DNA of 64,000 nt from Hydrogenophaga crocea (GTDB taxonomy: Bacteria; Pseudomonadota; Gammaproteobacteria; Burkholderiales; Burkholderiaceae_C), in assembly GCF_011388215.1 (NCBI RefSeq), contig NZ_CP049989.1, positions 1,178,001-1,242,000 of the forward strand. The letters run 5' to 3'. The translations under genes were made by a program, and so were the position numbers. Below are positions 8,069 through 16,352 of the stretch, piece after piece. Positions within the stretch are counted from its first letter, which is position 1, and every line of letters starts with the position of its first letter. The notes under the pieces were generated by a model. It had not been told where the DNA came from. It ran no database searches and saw only the letters and a program-made list of their open reading frames with translations.

Positions 8069-8829
8069 CAATGCTCCTCCCCGAGGTAGGCCGCCTGCAC
8101 GCCTTCGTCGTTGCGGATCTGCTCGGGCGTGCCGCTGGCGATCACCTGGCCATTGACCATCACGGTGAGCACGTCGGCGAGCGCGAACACGGCGTCCATG
8201 TCGTGCTCCACCAGCATGATGGCGTGTTCGGCCTTGAGGCGGTGCAGCAACGCCACCATGGTCTCGGCCTCGGCCGCGCCCATGCCCGCGAGCGGTTCGT
8301 CGAGCAGCAGCACGGTGGGCTCGGTGGCCAGGGTCATGGCGATCTCGAGCTGGCGCTGTTCGCCGTGGCTGGTGGCCGCGGCCACGCTGCCGGCGCGCGC
8401 CGTGAGCCCCGCGAGTTCGAGCGCGCGCTCGCAGCGGCGGTTCGCCTCGGCCATGTGCGTGGCGGCGCTGAACCAGTGCAGCGGGTTGAACGGCGCGTGG
8501 CGTTCGCGCGATTGCGCGGCCAGGCGCACGTTCTCGCGCACGGTGAAGGGCAGGAAGATGTTGGTCTTCTGGTAGCTGCGGCCCAGGCCCTGGCGCGAGA
8601 TGCGCTCGGGCGAGAGGCCCGTGATGTCCTGGCCGTTGAGCCGGATCTGCCCGCTGGTGGTGGGCAGGTCGCCCGACAGCAGGTTGGTCAGCGTGGATTT
8701 GCCCGCCCCGTTGGGGCCGATGACCGCGTGGATGCGGCCGCGGTGCAGGTCGACCGAGACGCCGTTCACCGCGGCCAGGCCGCCGAAGCGCTTGACCAGG
8801 TTCTGGGCGGAAAGCAGCAATTCGCTCAT
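8068..8829 (-). CDS. livG: ABC transporter ATP-binding protein, LivG type
   Basis: 253 aa from the ATG at 8829. Walker A is GPNGAGKST, followed by LLSGDLPTTSG. The signature is degenerate: SHGEQRQLEIA replaces LSGGxQ. Walker B is VLLLDEPLAGM, with LVEHDM after it. The start overlaps the LivM stop (ATGA at 8826-8829). It pairs with LivF as the ATPase heterodimer of the importer. Confidence 0.93.
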   Translation of the reverse strand: MSELLLSAQNLVKRFGGLAAVNGVSVDLHRGRIHAVIGPNGAGKSTLTNLLSGDLPTTSGQIRLNGQDITGLSPERISRQGLGRSYQKTNIFLPFTVRENVRLAAQSRERHAPFNPLHWFSAATHMAEANRRCERALELAGLTARAGSVAAATSHGEQRQLEIAMTLATEPTVLLLDEPLAGMGAAEAETMVALLHRLKAEHAIMLVEHDMDAVFALADVLTVMVNGQVIASGTPEQIRNDEGVQAAYLGEEH

Positions 8830-9809
8830 GCTTTCTCCCCGCGCTTGCCGAAGCGGTCGATGAGGCCCAGCAGCCCGCGCGGTGCCACGATCACCACCAG
8901 CACGATGAAGCCGCCCATGAGCAGCTGCCAGTGCTTGGTGAGGTCCTTGAAGAGGTGCATCACGTACTCGAAGGCGAAGGCGCCCACGATGGCGCCCGCG
9001 AAATTGCCCATGCCGCCGAGGATGACCATCATGATGGCGTGCGCGCTCATGTGGAAACCCATGAGCTCGGGGTTCACGAAGCCGGTCTGTGCGGCCCACA
9101 GGTAGCCCGCCACGCCGGCCAGCGCGCCCGCGATGGTGAAGGCCGTGAGCTTGTAGCCGAAGGTGCCGTAGCCCACGGCGCGCATGCGGTGCTCGTTCAC
9201 GCGGATGCCCGCGAGCGCGCGGCCGAAGGGCGAGAACAGCAGGCGGCGCAGGCCGGCATACACCAGCAGCAGCACCGCGAGCGTGAAGTAGTAGAAGACG
9301 GTCTTGTTGTCGAGGTCCAGGCCCAGAGCGGTGGCGTCGGGGCGTAAGGTCACGTAGATGCCGTCGGAGCCGCCCAGGCCTTTGTTGTCGAAGAAGAGGT
9401 AGTACACCATCTGCGCGAAGGCCATGGTGACCATGATGAAGTAGATGCCGTGGGTGCGCACCACGAAGAAGCCGATCACCAGCGCGGCCAGCGCGGCGGC
9501 CAGCGCGGCCAGCGGCAGCGACCACCAGAGCGCGATCGGCGCGTCGGGCGGCGTCATGAAGGCCAGCGCATAGCCAGCGATGCCGAAGAAGGCCGCGTGG
9601 CCCAGCGAGACCAGGCCGGTCACGCCCTGCAGCAGGTCCAGGCTCATGGCGAAGATGGCCAGGATCATCATCTGCGAGAGCATGCCGAGGTAGAAATCGG
9701 CGCCCGCGATGGGCAGCAGCGGGAAGGCCGCGAGCGCGATGGCGCCCAGCGCCAGCACGAACCGGATGCTGCGCGGCAGCTTTTCGAGTTGGGCTTTGGC
9801 GGCACTCAT
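8826..9809 (-). CDS. livM: ABC transporter permease, LivM type
   Basis: 327 aa from the ATG at 9809, with eight or more hydrophobic segments. Family stretches are visible: LLQGVTGLVSLGHAAFFG near residue 60 and a GGMGNFAGAIVGA loop near 280, the coupling region to the ATPases. The start overlaps the LivH stop (ATGA at 9806-9809). It is an inner-membrane subunit. Confidence 0.93.
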   Translation of the reverse strand: MSAAKAQLEKLPRSIRFVLALGAIALAAFPLLPIAGADFYLGMLSQMMILAIFAMSLDLLQGVTGLVSLGHAAFFGIAGYALAFMTPPDAPIALWWSLPLAALAAALAALVIGFFVVRTHGIYFIMVTMAFAQMVYYLFFDNKGLGGSDGIYVTLRPDATALGLDLDNKTVFYYFTLAVLLLVYAGLRRLLFSPFGRALAGIRVNEHRMRAVGYGTFGYKLTAFTIAGALAGVAGYLWAAQTGFVNPELMGFHMSAHAIMMVILGGMGNFAGAIVGAFAFEYVMHLFKDLTKHWQLLMGGFIVLVVIVAPRGLLGLIDRFGKRGEKA

Positions 9810-10669
9810 TGCTTGAACAGGCCTTCGGGTTTGTAGAGCAGCACGATGGCCATGAGCATGTAGACCGCCATGCCCGCGATCTGGGGCAGCAGCACCTTGC
9901 CGAAGGTGTCGACCAGGCCCACGAGCAGTGCCGCCACCAGCGCACCGCGCACCGAGCCGATGCCACCGATGACGACCACCACGAAGCACATGATCAGCAC
10001 CGAGCTGCCCATGCCGGGGTAGACGCTGGCAATGGGCGAAGCGAGCATGCCCGCGATCGCGGCCAGGCCCACGCCGAGCGCGAACACCACGCCGTGGATC
10101 AGGCGGATGTTCACGCCCAGCGATTCGGTCATGTCGCGGTTGAAGGCGCCCGCGCGGATCTTCATGCCCAGGCGCGTCTTGCTGATCAGCAGGTACAGGC
10201 CGATGGCGAGCACGATGCAGATGCCCGACATGACGAGGCGGTAGATGGGGTAGGAGAGGGTGTCGGTCAGCGGGATCGACCAGTTCAGCAGCTCGGGCAC
10301 CTGCACCGCGTGCACGTCATCGCCCCAGAAGATCGAGCGCACCTCTTCGAAGATGTAGATCAGGCCGAAGGTGAGCAGCACCTGGTCGAGGTGGTCGCGG
10401 TGGTAGAAGTGGCGGAACAGCAGCCACTCGAGCAGCCAGCCGAACACCACCGCGAGCACTGTGCCGAGCACGATGGCCAGCGTGAGGCTGCCCAGCGTCG
10501 AGCTGAAGTACCACGCGAGGTAGGCGCCCAGCATGTAGAAGCTGCCGTGCGCCAGGTTGACCACGCCCATGATGCCGAAGATCAGCGTGAGGCCGGCGGC
10601 CAGCATGAACAGCAGCAGCCCGTACTGGACGCTGTTGAGCAGCTGGATGAGGAAATTGGCGAAGTCCAT
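9806..10669 (-). CDS. livH: ABC transporter permease, LivH type
   Basis: 287 aa from the ATG at 10669 (MDFANFLIQ); an upstream in-frame start would add ten uncharacteristic residues. Typical motifs are GIMGVVNLAHGSFYMLGAY near the N-terminus and a VIGGIGSVRGALVAALLVG coupling loop. It forms the permease pair with LivM. It is 82 bp downstream of the binding-protein gene, a gap filled by a strong hairpin. Confidence 0.93.
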   Translation of the reverse strand: MDFANFLIQLLNSVQYGLLLFMLAAGLTLIFGIMGVVNLAHGSFYMLGAYLAWYFSSTLGSLTLAIVLGTVLAVVFGWLLEWLLFRHFYHRDHLDQVLLTFGLIYIFEEVRSIFWGDDVHAVQVPELLNWSIPLTDTLSYPIYRLVMSGICIVLAIGLYLLISKTRLGMKIRAGAFNRDMTESLGVNIRLIHGVVFALGVGLAAIAGMLASPIASVYPGMGSSVLIMCFVVVVIGGIGSVRGALVAALLVGLVDTFGKVLLPQIAGMAVYMLMAIVLLYKPEGLFKQ

Positions 10670-10703
10670 GGTGTCGTGGTGCGGGCCCGCGCGGCACACG
10701 GCA

Positions 10704-10728
10704 AACCGGCGCCGCGTGGGCGCCGGTT
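10704..10728 (-). promoter_or_regulatory. Intercistronic hairpin between binding protein and livH
   Basis: A perfect 10-bp stem (AACCGGCGCC with GGCGCCGGTT) with a 5-nt loop and no T run follows. Such hairpins after binding-protein genes usually stabilise the upstream mRNA or give partial termination, so the periplasmic protein is made in excess over the permease. That role is inferred from position. Confidence 0.5.
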
Positions 10729-10751
10729 GCGGTGGTTCAGGCGCTGGAGGT

Positions 10752-11939
10752 TCAGGCCATGCGGCAGCCGGTGGCCGGGTCGGCGACGGCCTTGCCGGCG
10801 ATGCCGATCACCTTGTTCTCGCGGTTCTCGACCTTGCGCAGGTAGATGTCCTGGATCGGGTTGTGCGAGGGGCTCATCTTCCACTTGCCGCGCGGGCTGT
10901 CGATCTCGGCGCCGCGCATGGCCGCGTAGAGCGCCTGCTTGTTGGCCATGTCGCCCTTGACCGCGTTGGCGCCCTTGACCAGCAGCAGACCGGTGTCGTA
11001 GCCCTGCACGGCGTACACGTCGGGCTGGAGCTTGAAGGTCTTGGCGTAGTCGAGGCGGAATTTCTTGTTGCGCGGGGTGTCCAGCGAATCGCTGTAGTGC
11101 ATGGTGGTGAGCACGCCGTTGGCCGCGTCACCGGCGGCGTCGAGCACGCCCTCGGTGAGGAAGCCCGAACCCCAGAGCTGGATGTTCTTGCTCAGGCCCG
11201 CGGCCTCGTAGTCGCGCAGGAACTTGGCCGCACCGCCGCCGGCGAAGAAGCAGGCCACGGCATCGGGCTTGAGCGCGGCGATCTCGGTCAGCAGGGCCTG
11301 GAATTCCACGTTGGGGAAGGGCAGGCCGAGCTTCTTGATGATCTGGCCGCCGGCCTCGGTGTAGCTCTTCTCGAAGCCTTCAAAGGCCTCGTCGCCCGCG
11401 GCGTAGTTCCAGGTGATCCACACGGCCTTTTTGTGGCCGCGCTCCATCATGGGCTTGCCCAGGGCCAGCGTGGGCTGGCTGTTGGTGAACGAGGTGCGGA
11501 ACACGTTGGGCGCGCACTGCGCGCGCGTGGCGATGTGCACGCCGGCATTGGGGATCAGGTTGAGCACGCCGGTGTCGCGCGCCACCTTGTGGATGCCCAT
11601 CTGCACGCCCGAGTGCACCGTGCCCACGAGCACGTCGACCTTGTCGCGCTGCACCAGTCGGGTGGCGTTCTCGATGCCCTTGGCCGGGTTGGATTCGTCG
11701 TCGACCTTGAAGAACTCGACCTCGCGGCCGCCCAGCTTGCCGCCCTGCTCGTTGAGCGCCATGCGGAAGCCGTTCTCGATGGCCACGCCGAGCTGCGCGA
11801 AGGTGCCGGTGTAGGGCAGCATGAAACCGACGCGGACCTTGTCGGACTGCGCGCGCACGATCTCGGGCAGCAGCAGGCCGGAAGAGGCCGCGCCGATCAC
11901 GGCGGCGCTGCGGGTCAGGACAAGACGGCGGGTAGTCAT
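10752..11939 (-). CDS. ABC transporter substrate-binding protein, Liv/amide family
   Basis: 395 aa from the ATG at 11939. The leader MTTRRLVLTRSAAVIGAAS has an RR pair and a hydrophobic core ending near VRAQ, so it is exported. The mature protein is a type I periplasmic binding protein (VRVGFMLPYTGTFAQLG; VDVLVGTVHSG; IPNAGVHIATRAQ). It is first of the importer cluster. Members of this family bind branched-chain amino acids, amides, urea or aromatic acids; the ligand cannot be read from the sequence. Confidence 0.92.
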   Translation of the reverse strand: MTTRRLVLTRSAAVIGAASSGLLLPEIVRAQSDKVRVGFMLPYTGTFAQLGVAIENGFRMALNEQGGKLGGREVEFFKVDDESNPAKGIENATRLVQRDKVDVLVGTVHSGVQMGIHKVARDTGVLNLIPNAGVHIATRAQCAPNVFRTSFTNSQPTLALGKPMMERGHKKAVWITWNYAAGDEAFEGFEKSYTEAGGQIIKKLGLPFPNVEFQALLTEIAALKPDAVACFFAGGGAAKFLRDYEAAGLSKNIQLWGSGFLTEGVLDAAGDAANGVLTTMHYSDSLDTPRNKKFRLDYAKTFKLQPDVYAVQGYDTGLLLVKGANAVKGDMANKQALYAAMRGAEIDSPRGKWKMSPSHNPIQDIYLRKVENRENKVIGIAGKAVADPATGCRMA

Positions 11940-12025
11940 GTTCGGAGTCTCCAGGGGGTGGATGGGATGCGGCTCACTGTAGGTTCGGGCAGCGGGGCTT
12001 GGCGATCCTGAATAACCCTATGCGC

Positions 12026-12037
12026 TTCAAATTTGAA
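12026..12037. promoter_or_regulatory. 12-bp perfect palindrome upstream of the Liv cluster
   Basis: TTCAAATTTGAA is a perfect palindrome 86 bp upstream of the binding-protein start, and an imperfect copy (TTCAGCTTTGAA, 12041-12052) follows 3 bp later. The AT-rich site stands out in GC-rich DNA and is a candidate operator or part of the importer promoter. Confidence 0.35.
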
Positions 12038-12056
12038 TTGTTCAGCTTTGAACGTT

Positions 12057-12548
12057 TCAGGCCGCGGACGCGGCCGCCAGGGCCTGTGCCAGCCACGCGC
12101 GGCACCAGGCCGCACCGGCCGCTTCGGGATCGACGTCGCTCGACGCATCAAGGATCAGCGGCTCGCCGATGCGCACAGCGCCGAGGTCGCGCAGGCGCTC
12201 GTCGAACTGGCGGCCGCCATTGGCGAAGGTCATGGGGTACTGGGCGCTGTCGCCGAGCGCGATCAGGCCATAGCGCACGTGGCCGAGGTAGCGCGGCTGG
12301 CTGTCGAGCGAGGCGTAGAAAGCCTGGGCGTTGTCGGGCACGTCGCCCGAGCCATAGGTGGACGAGCATATGACGTAAAGTGCATTTGGCTCGTCGAAGA
12401 CCTCGGGGCCCAGCCCGTCCATCATGCGCACCTCGATCTGCCCGATGAGATCGGCGCTGTCCATCTCGATCGCCTGCGCGACGTACTCCGCCGTGTTGGT
12501 CATGGTGCCCACGAGAATGAGCAGCTTGGAGGGCAGGGCAGAAGACAT
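12057..12548 (-). CDS. Flavodoxin-like protein
   Basis: 163 aa from the ATG at 12548; a GTG nine bases upstream is also in frame. The N-terminus has the FMN phosphate loop pattern (LVGTMTNTAEYVAQAI) and a second flavin loop (SSTYGSGDVPDNA). It is a short-chain flavodoxin carrying electrons with FMN in the cytoplasm. It is the last ordinary chromosomal gene before the tRNA remnant and integrase. Confidence 0.9.
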   Translation of the reverse strand: MSSALPSKLLILVGTMTNTAEYVAQAIEMDSADLIGQIEVRMMDGLGPEVFDEPNALYVICSSTYGSGDVPDNAQAFYASLDSQPRYLGHVRYGLIALGDSAQYPMTFANGGRQFDERLRDLGAVRIGEPLILDASSDVDPEAAGAAWCRAWLAQALAAASAA

Positions 12549-12605
12549 GACACGCACTTTAGTGCATGTTTCTGCGGCGCATCATGGGGTAAACCCGCGG
12601 AGGGC

Positions 12606-12652
12606 TGGCCTGCCCGGAGGGACTCGAACCCCCGACCTGCTGCTTAGAAGGC
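12606..12652 (-). tRNA. tRNA-Arg(UCU) 3' half, attachment-site remnant
   Basis: Read on the minus strand there is an anticodon loop CTTCTAA, its 3' stem strand GCAGC, a 5-nt variable region, a paired T arm around TTCGAGT, and an acceptor 3' strand ending CCA at 12608-12606. The 5' stem strand upstream of the anticodon pairs for only two bases, so the 5' half is missing. This is the classical footprint of integration into a tRNA gene. No intact copy is seen elsewhere in the window. Confidence 0.7.
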
Positions 12653-12745
12653 CAAAAATCCAGGCTTTCTAAGCCGTTGATCTGTCTAAAGTTTTGGGCA
12701 TTTCTGCCGAAATTCGAGGTCAACGGGGACAATTTGGGGACAGTT
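12642..12745. other. Integrase attachment region (att) with dyad and direct repeats
   Basis: An imperfect inverted repeat with 12-bp arms (GCTTAGAAGGCC at 12642-12653 and GGCTTTCTAAGC at 12663-12674, one mismatch) brackets a 9-nt spacer right at the break in the tRNA sequence. It resembles a core crossover site. Two copies of GGGGACA in direct orientation (from about 12725 and 12736) lie between it and the integrase and may be arm-type binding sites. Confidence 0.5.
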
Positions 12746-12789
12746 CGCAGTATGAAATTCAGTGCGATCGCATCGAATAGGGGCCTTTC

Positions 12790-13938
12790 ATGGCCTCGGT
12801 GAAGCAGCGCCCCAGCGGGACTTGGCAGGCAAAGGTCCGTCGCCTGGGGTTCCCCGATCAGTCCAAGACGTTCGCGCGAAAGACCGACGCGGAAGCGTGG
12901 GCGAGGGCTGTTGAGCGGGAAATGGACGTGGGCAGTTTTGTTTCGAGGAACAAGGCAGAGAACACCACATTCGGCGAGGCCGTCGATCGCTACCTGGCTG
13001 AAGTCGTGCCCAAGCTTCGGGCGCAGCGCCAGCCCACCAGCATGTTGCTCAAATTGAAAGAGCGTTTCGGCGAGTACTCGCTGGTGGCCATTCAGCCGTC
13101 GATGCTCGCGGCCTATCGTGACGAGCGGCTTCGAGCCGTTGGCCCCCAGACCGTGACCCACGAGCTGGGGCTGGTGAACCGGGTCTTTAAAGCCTGCCAA
13201 CTCGATTGGGGCATTCCGCTGCCGCAGGGCATCCCGACGGCGGGCATTCGCAAGCCCAAGTTGCCGCCCGGCCGAGATCGACGCCTGGAGGGTGACGAGG
13301 AGGCGATCCTGCTGCGGTCGCTCGGTCAGGCGGCGACTCCCTGGATGAAGGCTGCTTTCGTTCTGGCCGTTGAAACGGCAGCCCGAAGGAGCGAACTGCT
13401 TTCCCTGGCCTGGCAGGAGGTTGACCTGACCAGGCGTGTCGCTCGCATTCGAGGGGTCGATGGTCGCGCCACGAAGAACGACCAGCGCTACCGCGATGTG
13501 CCGCTGTCCACGCGAGCGGTGGCGACACTGGCTCAACTGCCGCGTTCAACGACCGGTCGGGTGCTGCCCATCACCGCGGATGCGCTCGACTCGGCCTGGG
13601 ATCGCCTGATCGCCCGATGCCGGCGCGAGCACGTTCATGGCGTTCTCTCCAGGAAGCTCGAAGAACAGGGGATCGATGCGGCACGAGAGATTCGGGCCTT
13701 GGTCTACAAGAAGCGGGCCCCGCTGGACATGACGCTGAAGCTGCTCGCAGAAGTCGAGCGTGTGGAGATTCGGTTCCTGGATCTGCATTGGCATGACCTT
13801 CGGCACGAAGCGGTCTCGCGCTTGGCCGAGCGCTTGCAAATGCACGAACTGATGAAGGTCACGGGGCAGAAGACCGCCAAGATGGTCGCTCGGTACTACC
13901 ACCCACGTGCCGAGGACCTTGCTGCGAAGCTGGGCTAG
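12790..13938 (+). CDS. Tyrosine recombinase / phage-type integrase
   Basis: 382 aa from the ATG at 12790. The N-terminal arm-binding region (residues 1-55) and core-binding domain (about 60-160) precede the catalytic domain. Catalytic residues are Arg in ETAARRSE (about 200), Lys in RATKN (229), H335-x-x-R338 in HDLRH, and the nucleophile Tyr in ARYYH (369). About 45 extra residues (roughly 278-325) stand before HDLRH compared with standard integrases. It lies beside the tRNA remnant in the expected position for the element's own integrase. Confidence 0.93.
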   Translation: MASVKQRPSGTWQAKVRRLGFPDQSKTFARKTDAEAWARAVEREMDVGSFVSRNKAENTTFGEAVDRYLAEVVPKLRAQRQPTSMLLKLKERFGEYSLVAIQPSMLAAYRDERLRAVGPQTVTHELGLVNRVFKACQLDWGIPLPQGIPTAGIRKPKLPPGRDRRLEGDEEAILLRSLGQAATPWMKAAFVLAVETAARRSELLSLAWQEVDLTRRVARIRGVDGRATKNDQRYRDVPLSTRAVATLAQLPRSTTGRVLPITADALDSAWDRLIARCRREHVHGVLSRKLEEQGIDAAREIRALVYKKRAPLDMTLKLLAEVERVEIRFLDLHWHDLRHEAVSRLAERLQMHELMKVTGQKTAKMVARYYHPRAEDLAAKLG

Positions 13939-14039
13939 CTAGATGCGCGCCTTGCGGAGACTGAAACTCATTGAAGGGCGCCGTCCAAATAGAATGAATG
14001 ACCTCAGTGCGACAGTGGACCTCAACCTCGAAAGATCTC

Positions 14040-14195
14040 ATGTCTGCGGCGGACTACCTCAAGCTCTTCATGCTCTTTGGCATCGCGATCGGCATCGTGC
14101 TGAATCGGCGTTTGGCGCGATCGAGCGTCGCGCTTCGAATCGCGAACAAGCACTACGTTGACCAAACTGATCGCATGTTTGGTCTGAATGACTGA
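14040..14195 (+). CDS. Possible small membrane protein
   Basis: 51 aa from the ATG at 14040 (MSAADYLKLF). One hydrophobic segment (about residues 6-20) is followed by a basic stretch (NRRLARS) and a polar tail. The Shine-Dalgarno is weak and no family is recognised. It sits 100 bp after the integrase. The composition is plausible for a single-pass protein, but it could be chance. Confidence 0.35.
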   Translation: MSAADYLKLFMLFGIAIGIVLNRRLARSSVALRIANKHYVDQTDRMFGLND

Positions 14196-14306
14196 GCGGT
14201 GCCGAGCGCACGAAAGGCGTGCTCCTCGTATTGCCGTGAGGATTTCCACGCGATTTCGCGGTGCGCTTCCCATCCGCATGAAATTGACCCTGGCAAGGAG
14301 GCGGGT

Positions 14307-14636
14307 TTAGGTGAAGGACCATTGAGGCAGAGGCTCCCCACGGCTCAAGGCGAGCATCGAGCGCGAAGCCAGCTTCATGAACTTGAGCGTTTCCCACATC
14401 GTTCTGGGCTTGGCCGTATCCCGCAGGCCAAGATCGTCCACCATGCGCTCCAGTTCCGGGTCCAGGTGCGCGGCGTATCTCCACTCCGGCACAAACATCT
14501 GCGGTTCGAGCTGGCGCAGTCGCATTTTCAGTAGGTCGCGGCCGAAGGCCGACCTGAGGAGCCAGTGCGGCTCCGGGGTGTAGTGCTGGCGGAAACAAAC
14601 CGTAGTCGTCAGGTCGAGGTCGGTCTTGTGTGGCAT
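14307..14636 (-). CDS. Hypothetical protein
   Basis: 109 aa from the ATG at 14636, with a good ribosome site (AAGGA about 7 nt ahead). The protein is soluble, rich in Leu, Arg and Met, with no signal or membrane segment. It lies downstream of the ParM/ParR operon in the same direction but after a terminator, so it is probably separate. Function unknown; codon use resembles real coding sequence. Confidence 0.6.
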   Translation of the reverse strand: MPHKTDLDLTTTVCFRQHYTPEPHWLLRSAFGRDLLKMRLRQLEPQMFVPEWRYAAHLDPELERMVDDLGLRDTAKPRTMWETLKFMKLASRSMLALSRGEPLPQWSFT

Positions 14637-14709
14637 TGCTGTTCCTTGGTTCAGGGGGTGGATACCAAAGTCGCACGCAAGCGGATTTAGTCAAGAGACA
14701 CTCGGACCA

Positions 14710-14741
14710 AAAATCAGAAGGGCCAGCAAAGCCAGCCCTTC
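14710..14741 (-). terminator. Terminator after the parMR-like operon
   Basis: On the minus strand a 7-bp stem (GAAGGGC with GCCCTTC) with an 11-nt loop is followed by TGATTTTT. It lies 39 bp after the ParR-like stop. Confidence 0.6.
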
Positions 14742-14779
14742 ACGGAGATACAGCCCACCGGGCTACGCCCCCCAGTTGC

Positions 14780-15148
14780 CTAAGAGCGGAGCCTGGCGAG
14801 CGCAGGGCCAAACAAAGACGCCATGAGTTCCGTATCGACAGCCGCAGCCGGCGCTGGCTCAGCGATAACCTCGCGGCGCCGCTTTGGGAATTTGTGAGGT
14901 TTCATAGCATCCGTTGACATGACGGGTTCCGACGTGCCCATGCTCGAGTCCGGAATAAGCCCGACCTGGAGCATTCGTTCCAACTTGACCCCTAACAGCA
15001 TCAGATCGCGAGCTACCTTCACGCGTCGGCGCACAGGCACCGCCAGAAGATGCTCGTATAGGCCAGAGTGATCCGGCTGAAGGGAGAGCCGAAGCCTAAG
15101 ACCGGCCTCCTCGTCCTCCCCAGCCATCGAAACGCCCTGATCAGTCAT
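14780..15148 (-). CDS. Small ParR-like partner of the ParM homologue
   Basis: 122 aa from the ATG at 15148, which overlaps the ParM-like stop (ATGA, 15145-15148). It has a basic N-terminal half (VRRRVKVARDLMLLGVKLERML) that could form a ribbon-helix-helix-like DNA-binding unit, and a low-complexity C-terminal tail rich in Pro and Ala. No family signature is certain. Position and coupling match ParR/StbB adaptor proteins, which bind parC repeats and cap the ParM filament; that role is inferred. Confidence 0.65.
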   Translation of the reverse strand: MTDQGVSMAGEDEEAGLRLRLSLQPDHSGLYEHLLAVPVRRRVKVARDLMLLGVKLERMLQVGLIPDSSMGTSEPVMSTDAMKPHKFPKRRREVIAEPAPAAAVDTELMASLFGPALARLRS

Positions 15149-16251
15149 TTCGTCATGCCCTGGACGCTCACGAACTCGGACGCCAGCTGAAAGCCGCGCA
15201 CGTTCGAGAAAGCCGACCCGGGGTCGCACTTGAGGCGGCGCTTGAGCTCCGGCGCTACTTCGCAGAGGAAGTCATAGAAGACCGAACCACCGCCTCCGCA
15301 CACCAGGATCGTGTCGAAGTCGGACAGATCTCCCACATCGCTGAGCATCGCGTCGTAGCCCCTGCGCAGAACTTCGTCGACAGTGCCCTTGTAGTCGGCC
15401 ATCTCCAGGTCCACGCCAGCGATGCGAACCGTTGCGCTGCGCGTTCGGATCGCGGCATCGATTGCCTCGATCACCGTGAAATTGTTCTGGTACGAGGGGT
15501 TGATCTGCTGGGCAACCGCGTATGCGCACTGAAGCATCGACTCAGGGTGTGCGCCAGACCGAGTGTGGTTCGGCTCGCGCTCAAGCGAGACGAGGTAGTC
15601 GATAGTGCCGCCGCCTACGTCGACTACCAGGCTCCAGCCGCGCAGCCCGGCCCCCTTGTTTGCCATGCCGTAATTCATCAGTGCCCCCAGGGGCTGCACC
15701 ATCACGTCCGCGTCGAGCACGCGCACGGTGCGCACACCCAGCGGGTCTTCAGGGCCGCCAAGAACGTGGGTGCCGATAGCCGACTGGCGCAGCTTCTCCT
15801 TGTATTCGTAGTGGGTGTTGAGCGGCAGGCCCAGCCCAAGATGCTCGATCACCAGCTCCCGAGGGTTGCCAACGTCTTCCAGCATGTAGTGCATGGCACC
15901 GTGCATGAGGGCCATGTATGCGGGCGTCATGCAGTAATTGGGAAGGACGTGGCGTGGCTGCGAGCCCTTCAGGTGCATCGGAACGCCGCGACCGGCAAAG
16001 TGCAGCACGCCGTCGATCTCAGTCAGGCACCCATCCGAGGCGCGAGTACCGGCCTTGCGCTCAAAAGGTCGCCCCTTGGGTAGCACAGCCGTGATCGAGG
16101 GGAACAGGTCAGCCACGATCACGGTCTCGCCGTTCACCTTCTTGCGGCCAACGGTGAACTTGGTGTTTGCGTAACCGACGTCAATGGCGCGACTTGAGAC
16201 TGTCACGGTGTTGTGGGACTGCGCGAGGGCAGCGGGAAGATCGCGTTTCAT
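15145..16251 (-). CDS. ParM/StbA-like actin-fold ATPase (plasmid segregation)
   Basis: 368 aa from the ATG at 16251. Actin-fold nucleotide motifs are present: phosphate-1 AIDVGYANTK (D24), phosphate-2 VVDVGGGTIDY (D211) and an adenosine loop LVCGGGGS (319-322). In type II partition systems such an ATPase polymerises and pushes sister plasmids apart. The adjacent ParR-like gene and the repeat array just upstream complete a par locus. Finding it between two recombinases suggests an integrated plasmid or an integrative element with a replicating circular stage. Confidence 0.88.
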   Translation of the reverse strand: MKRDLPAALAQSHNTVTVSSRAIDVGYANTKFTVGRKKVNGETVIVADLFPSITAVLPKGRPFERKAGTRASDGCLTEIDGVLHFAGRGVPMHLKGSQPRHVLPNYCMTPAYMALMHGAMHYMLEDVGNPRELVIEHLGLGLPLNTHYEYKEKLRQSAIGTHVLGGPEDPLGVRTVRVLDADVMVQPLGALMNYGMANKGAGLRGWSLVVDVGGGTIDYLVSLEREPNHTRSGAHPESMLQCAYAVAQQINPSYQNNFTVIEAIDAAIRTRSATVRIAGVDLEMADYKGTVDEVLRRGYDAMLSDVGDLSDFDTILVCGGGGSVFYDFLCEVAPELKRRLKCDPGSAFSNVRGFQLASEFVSVQGMTK

Positions 16252-16352
16252 ATGGGACTCTCTGCGTTGAGGATGCGCACGGGATGTGCTGGCGCCGATT
16301 CTTTAGCCCCGCTCACATTCCTTCAACCGACCTGGCTCTCCACTTCCAGAAC

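Noticed and set aside
9809..12011. Long antisense frames across the Liv cluster
   Set aside because: Low-complexity charged sequence with no family features; the minus-strand Liv genes explain the region.
12600..12660. tmRNA 3' end instead of tRNA
   Set aside because: The CTTCTAA loop, 5-nt variable region and T arm match a tRNA-Arg(UCU); no tmRNA tag or pseudoknot region adjoins.
12559..13536. 325-codon frame antisense to the integrase
   Set aside because: No ribosome site or domain; covers the tRNA remnant and att region; integrase motifs are complete on the other strand.
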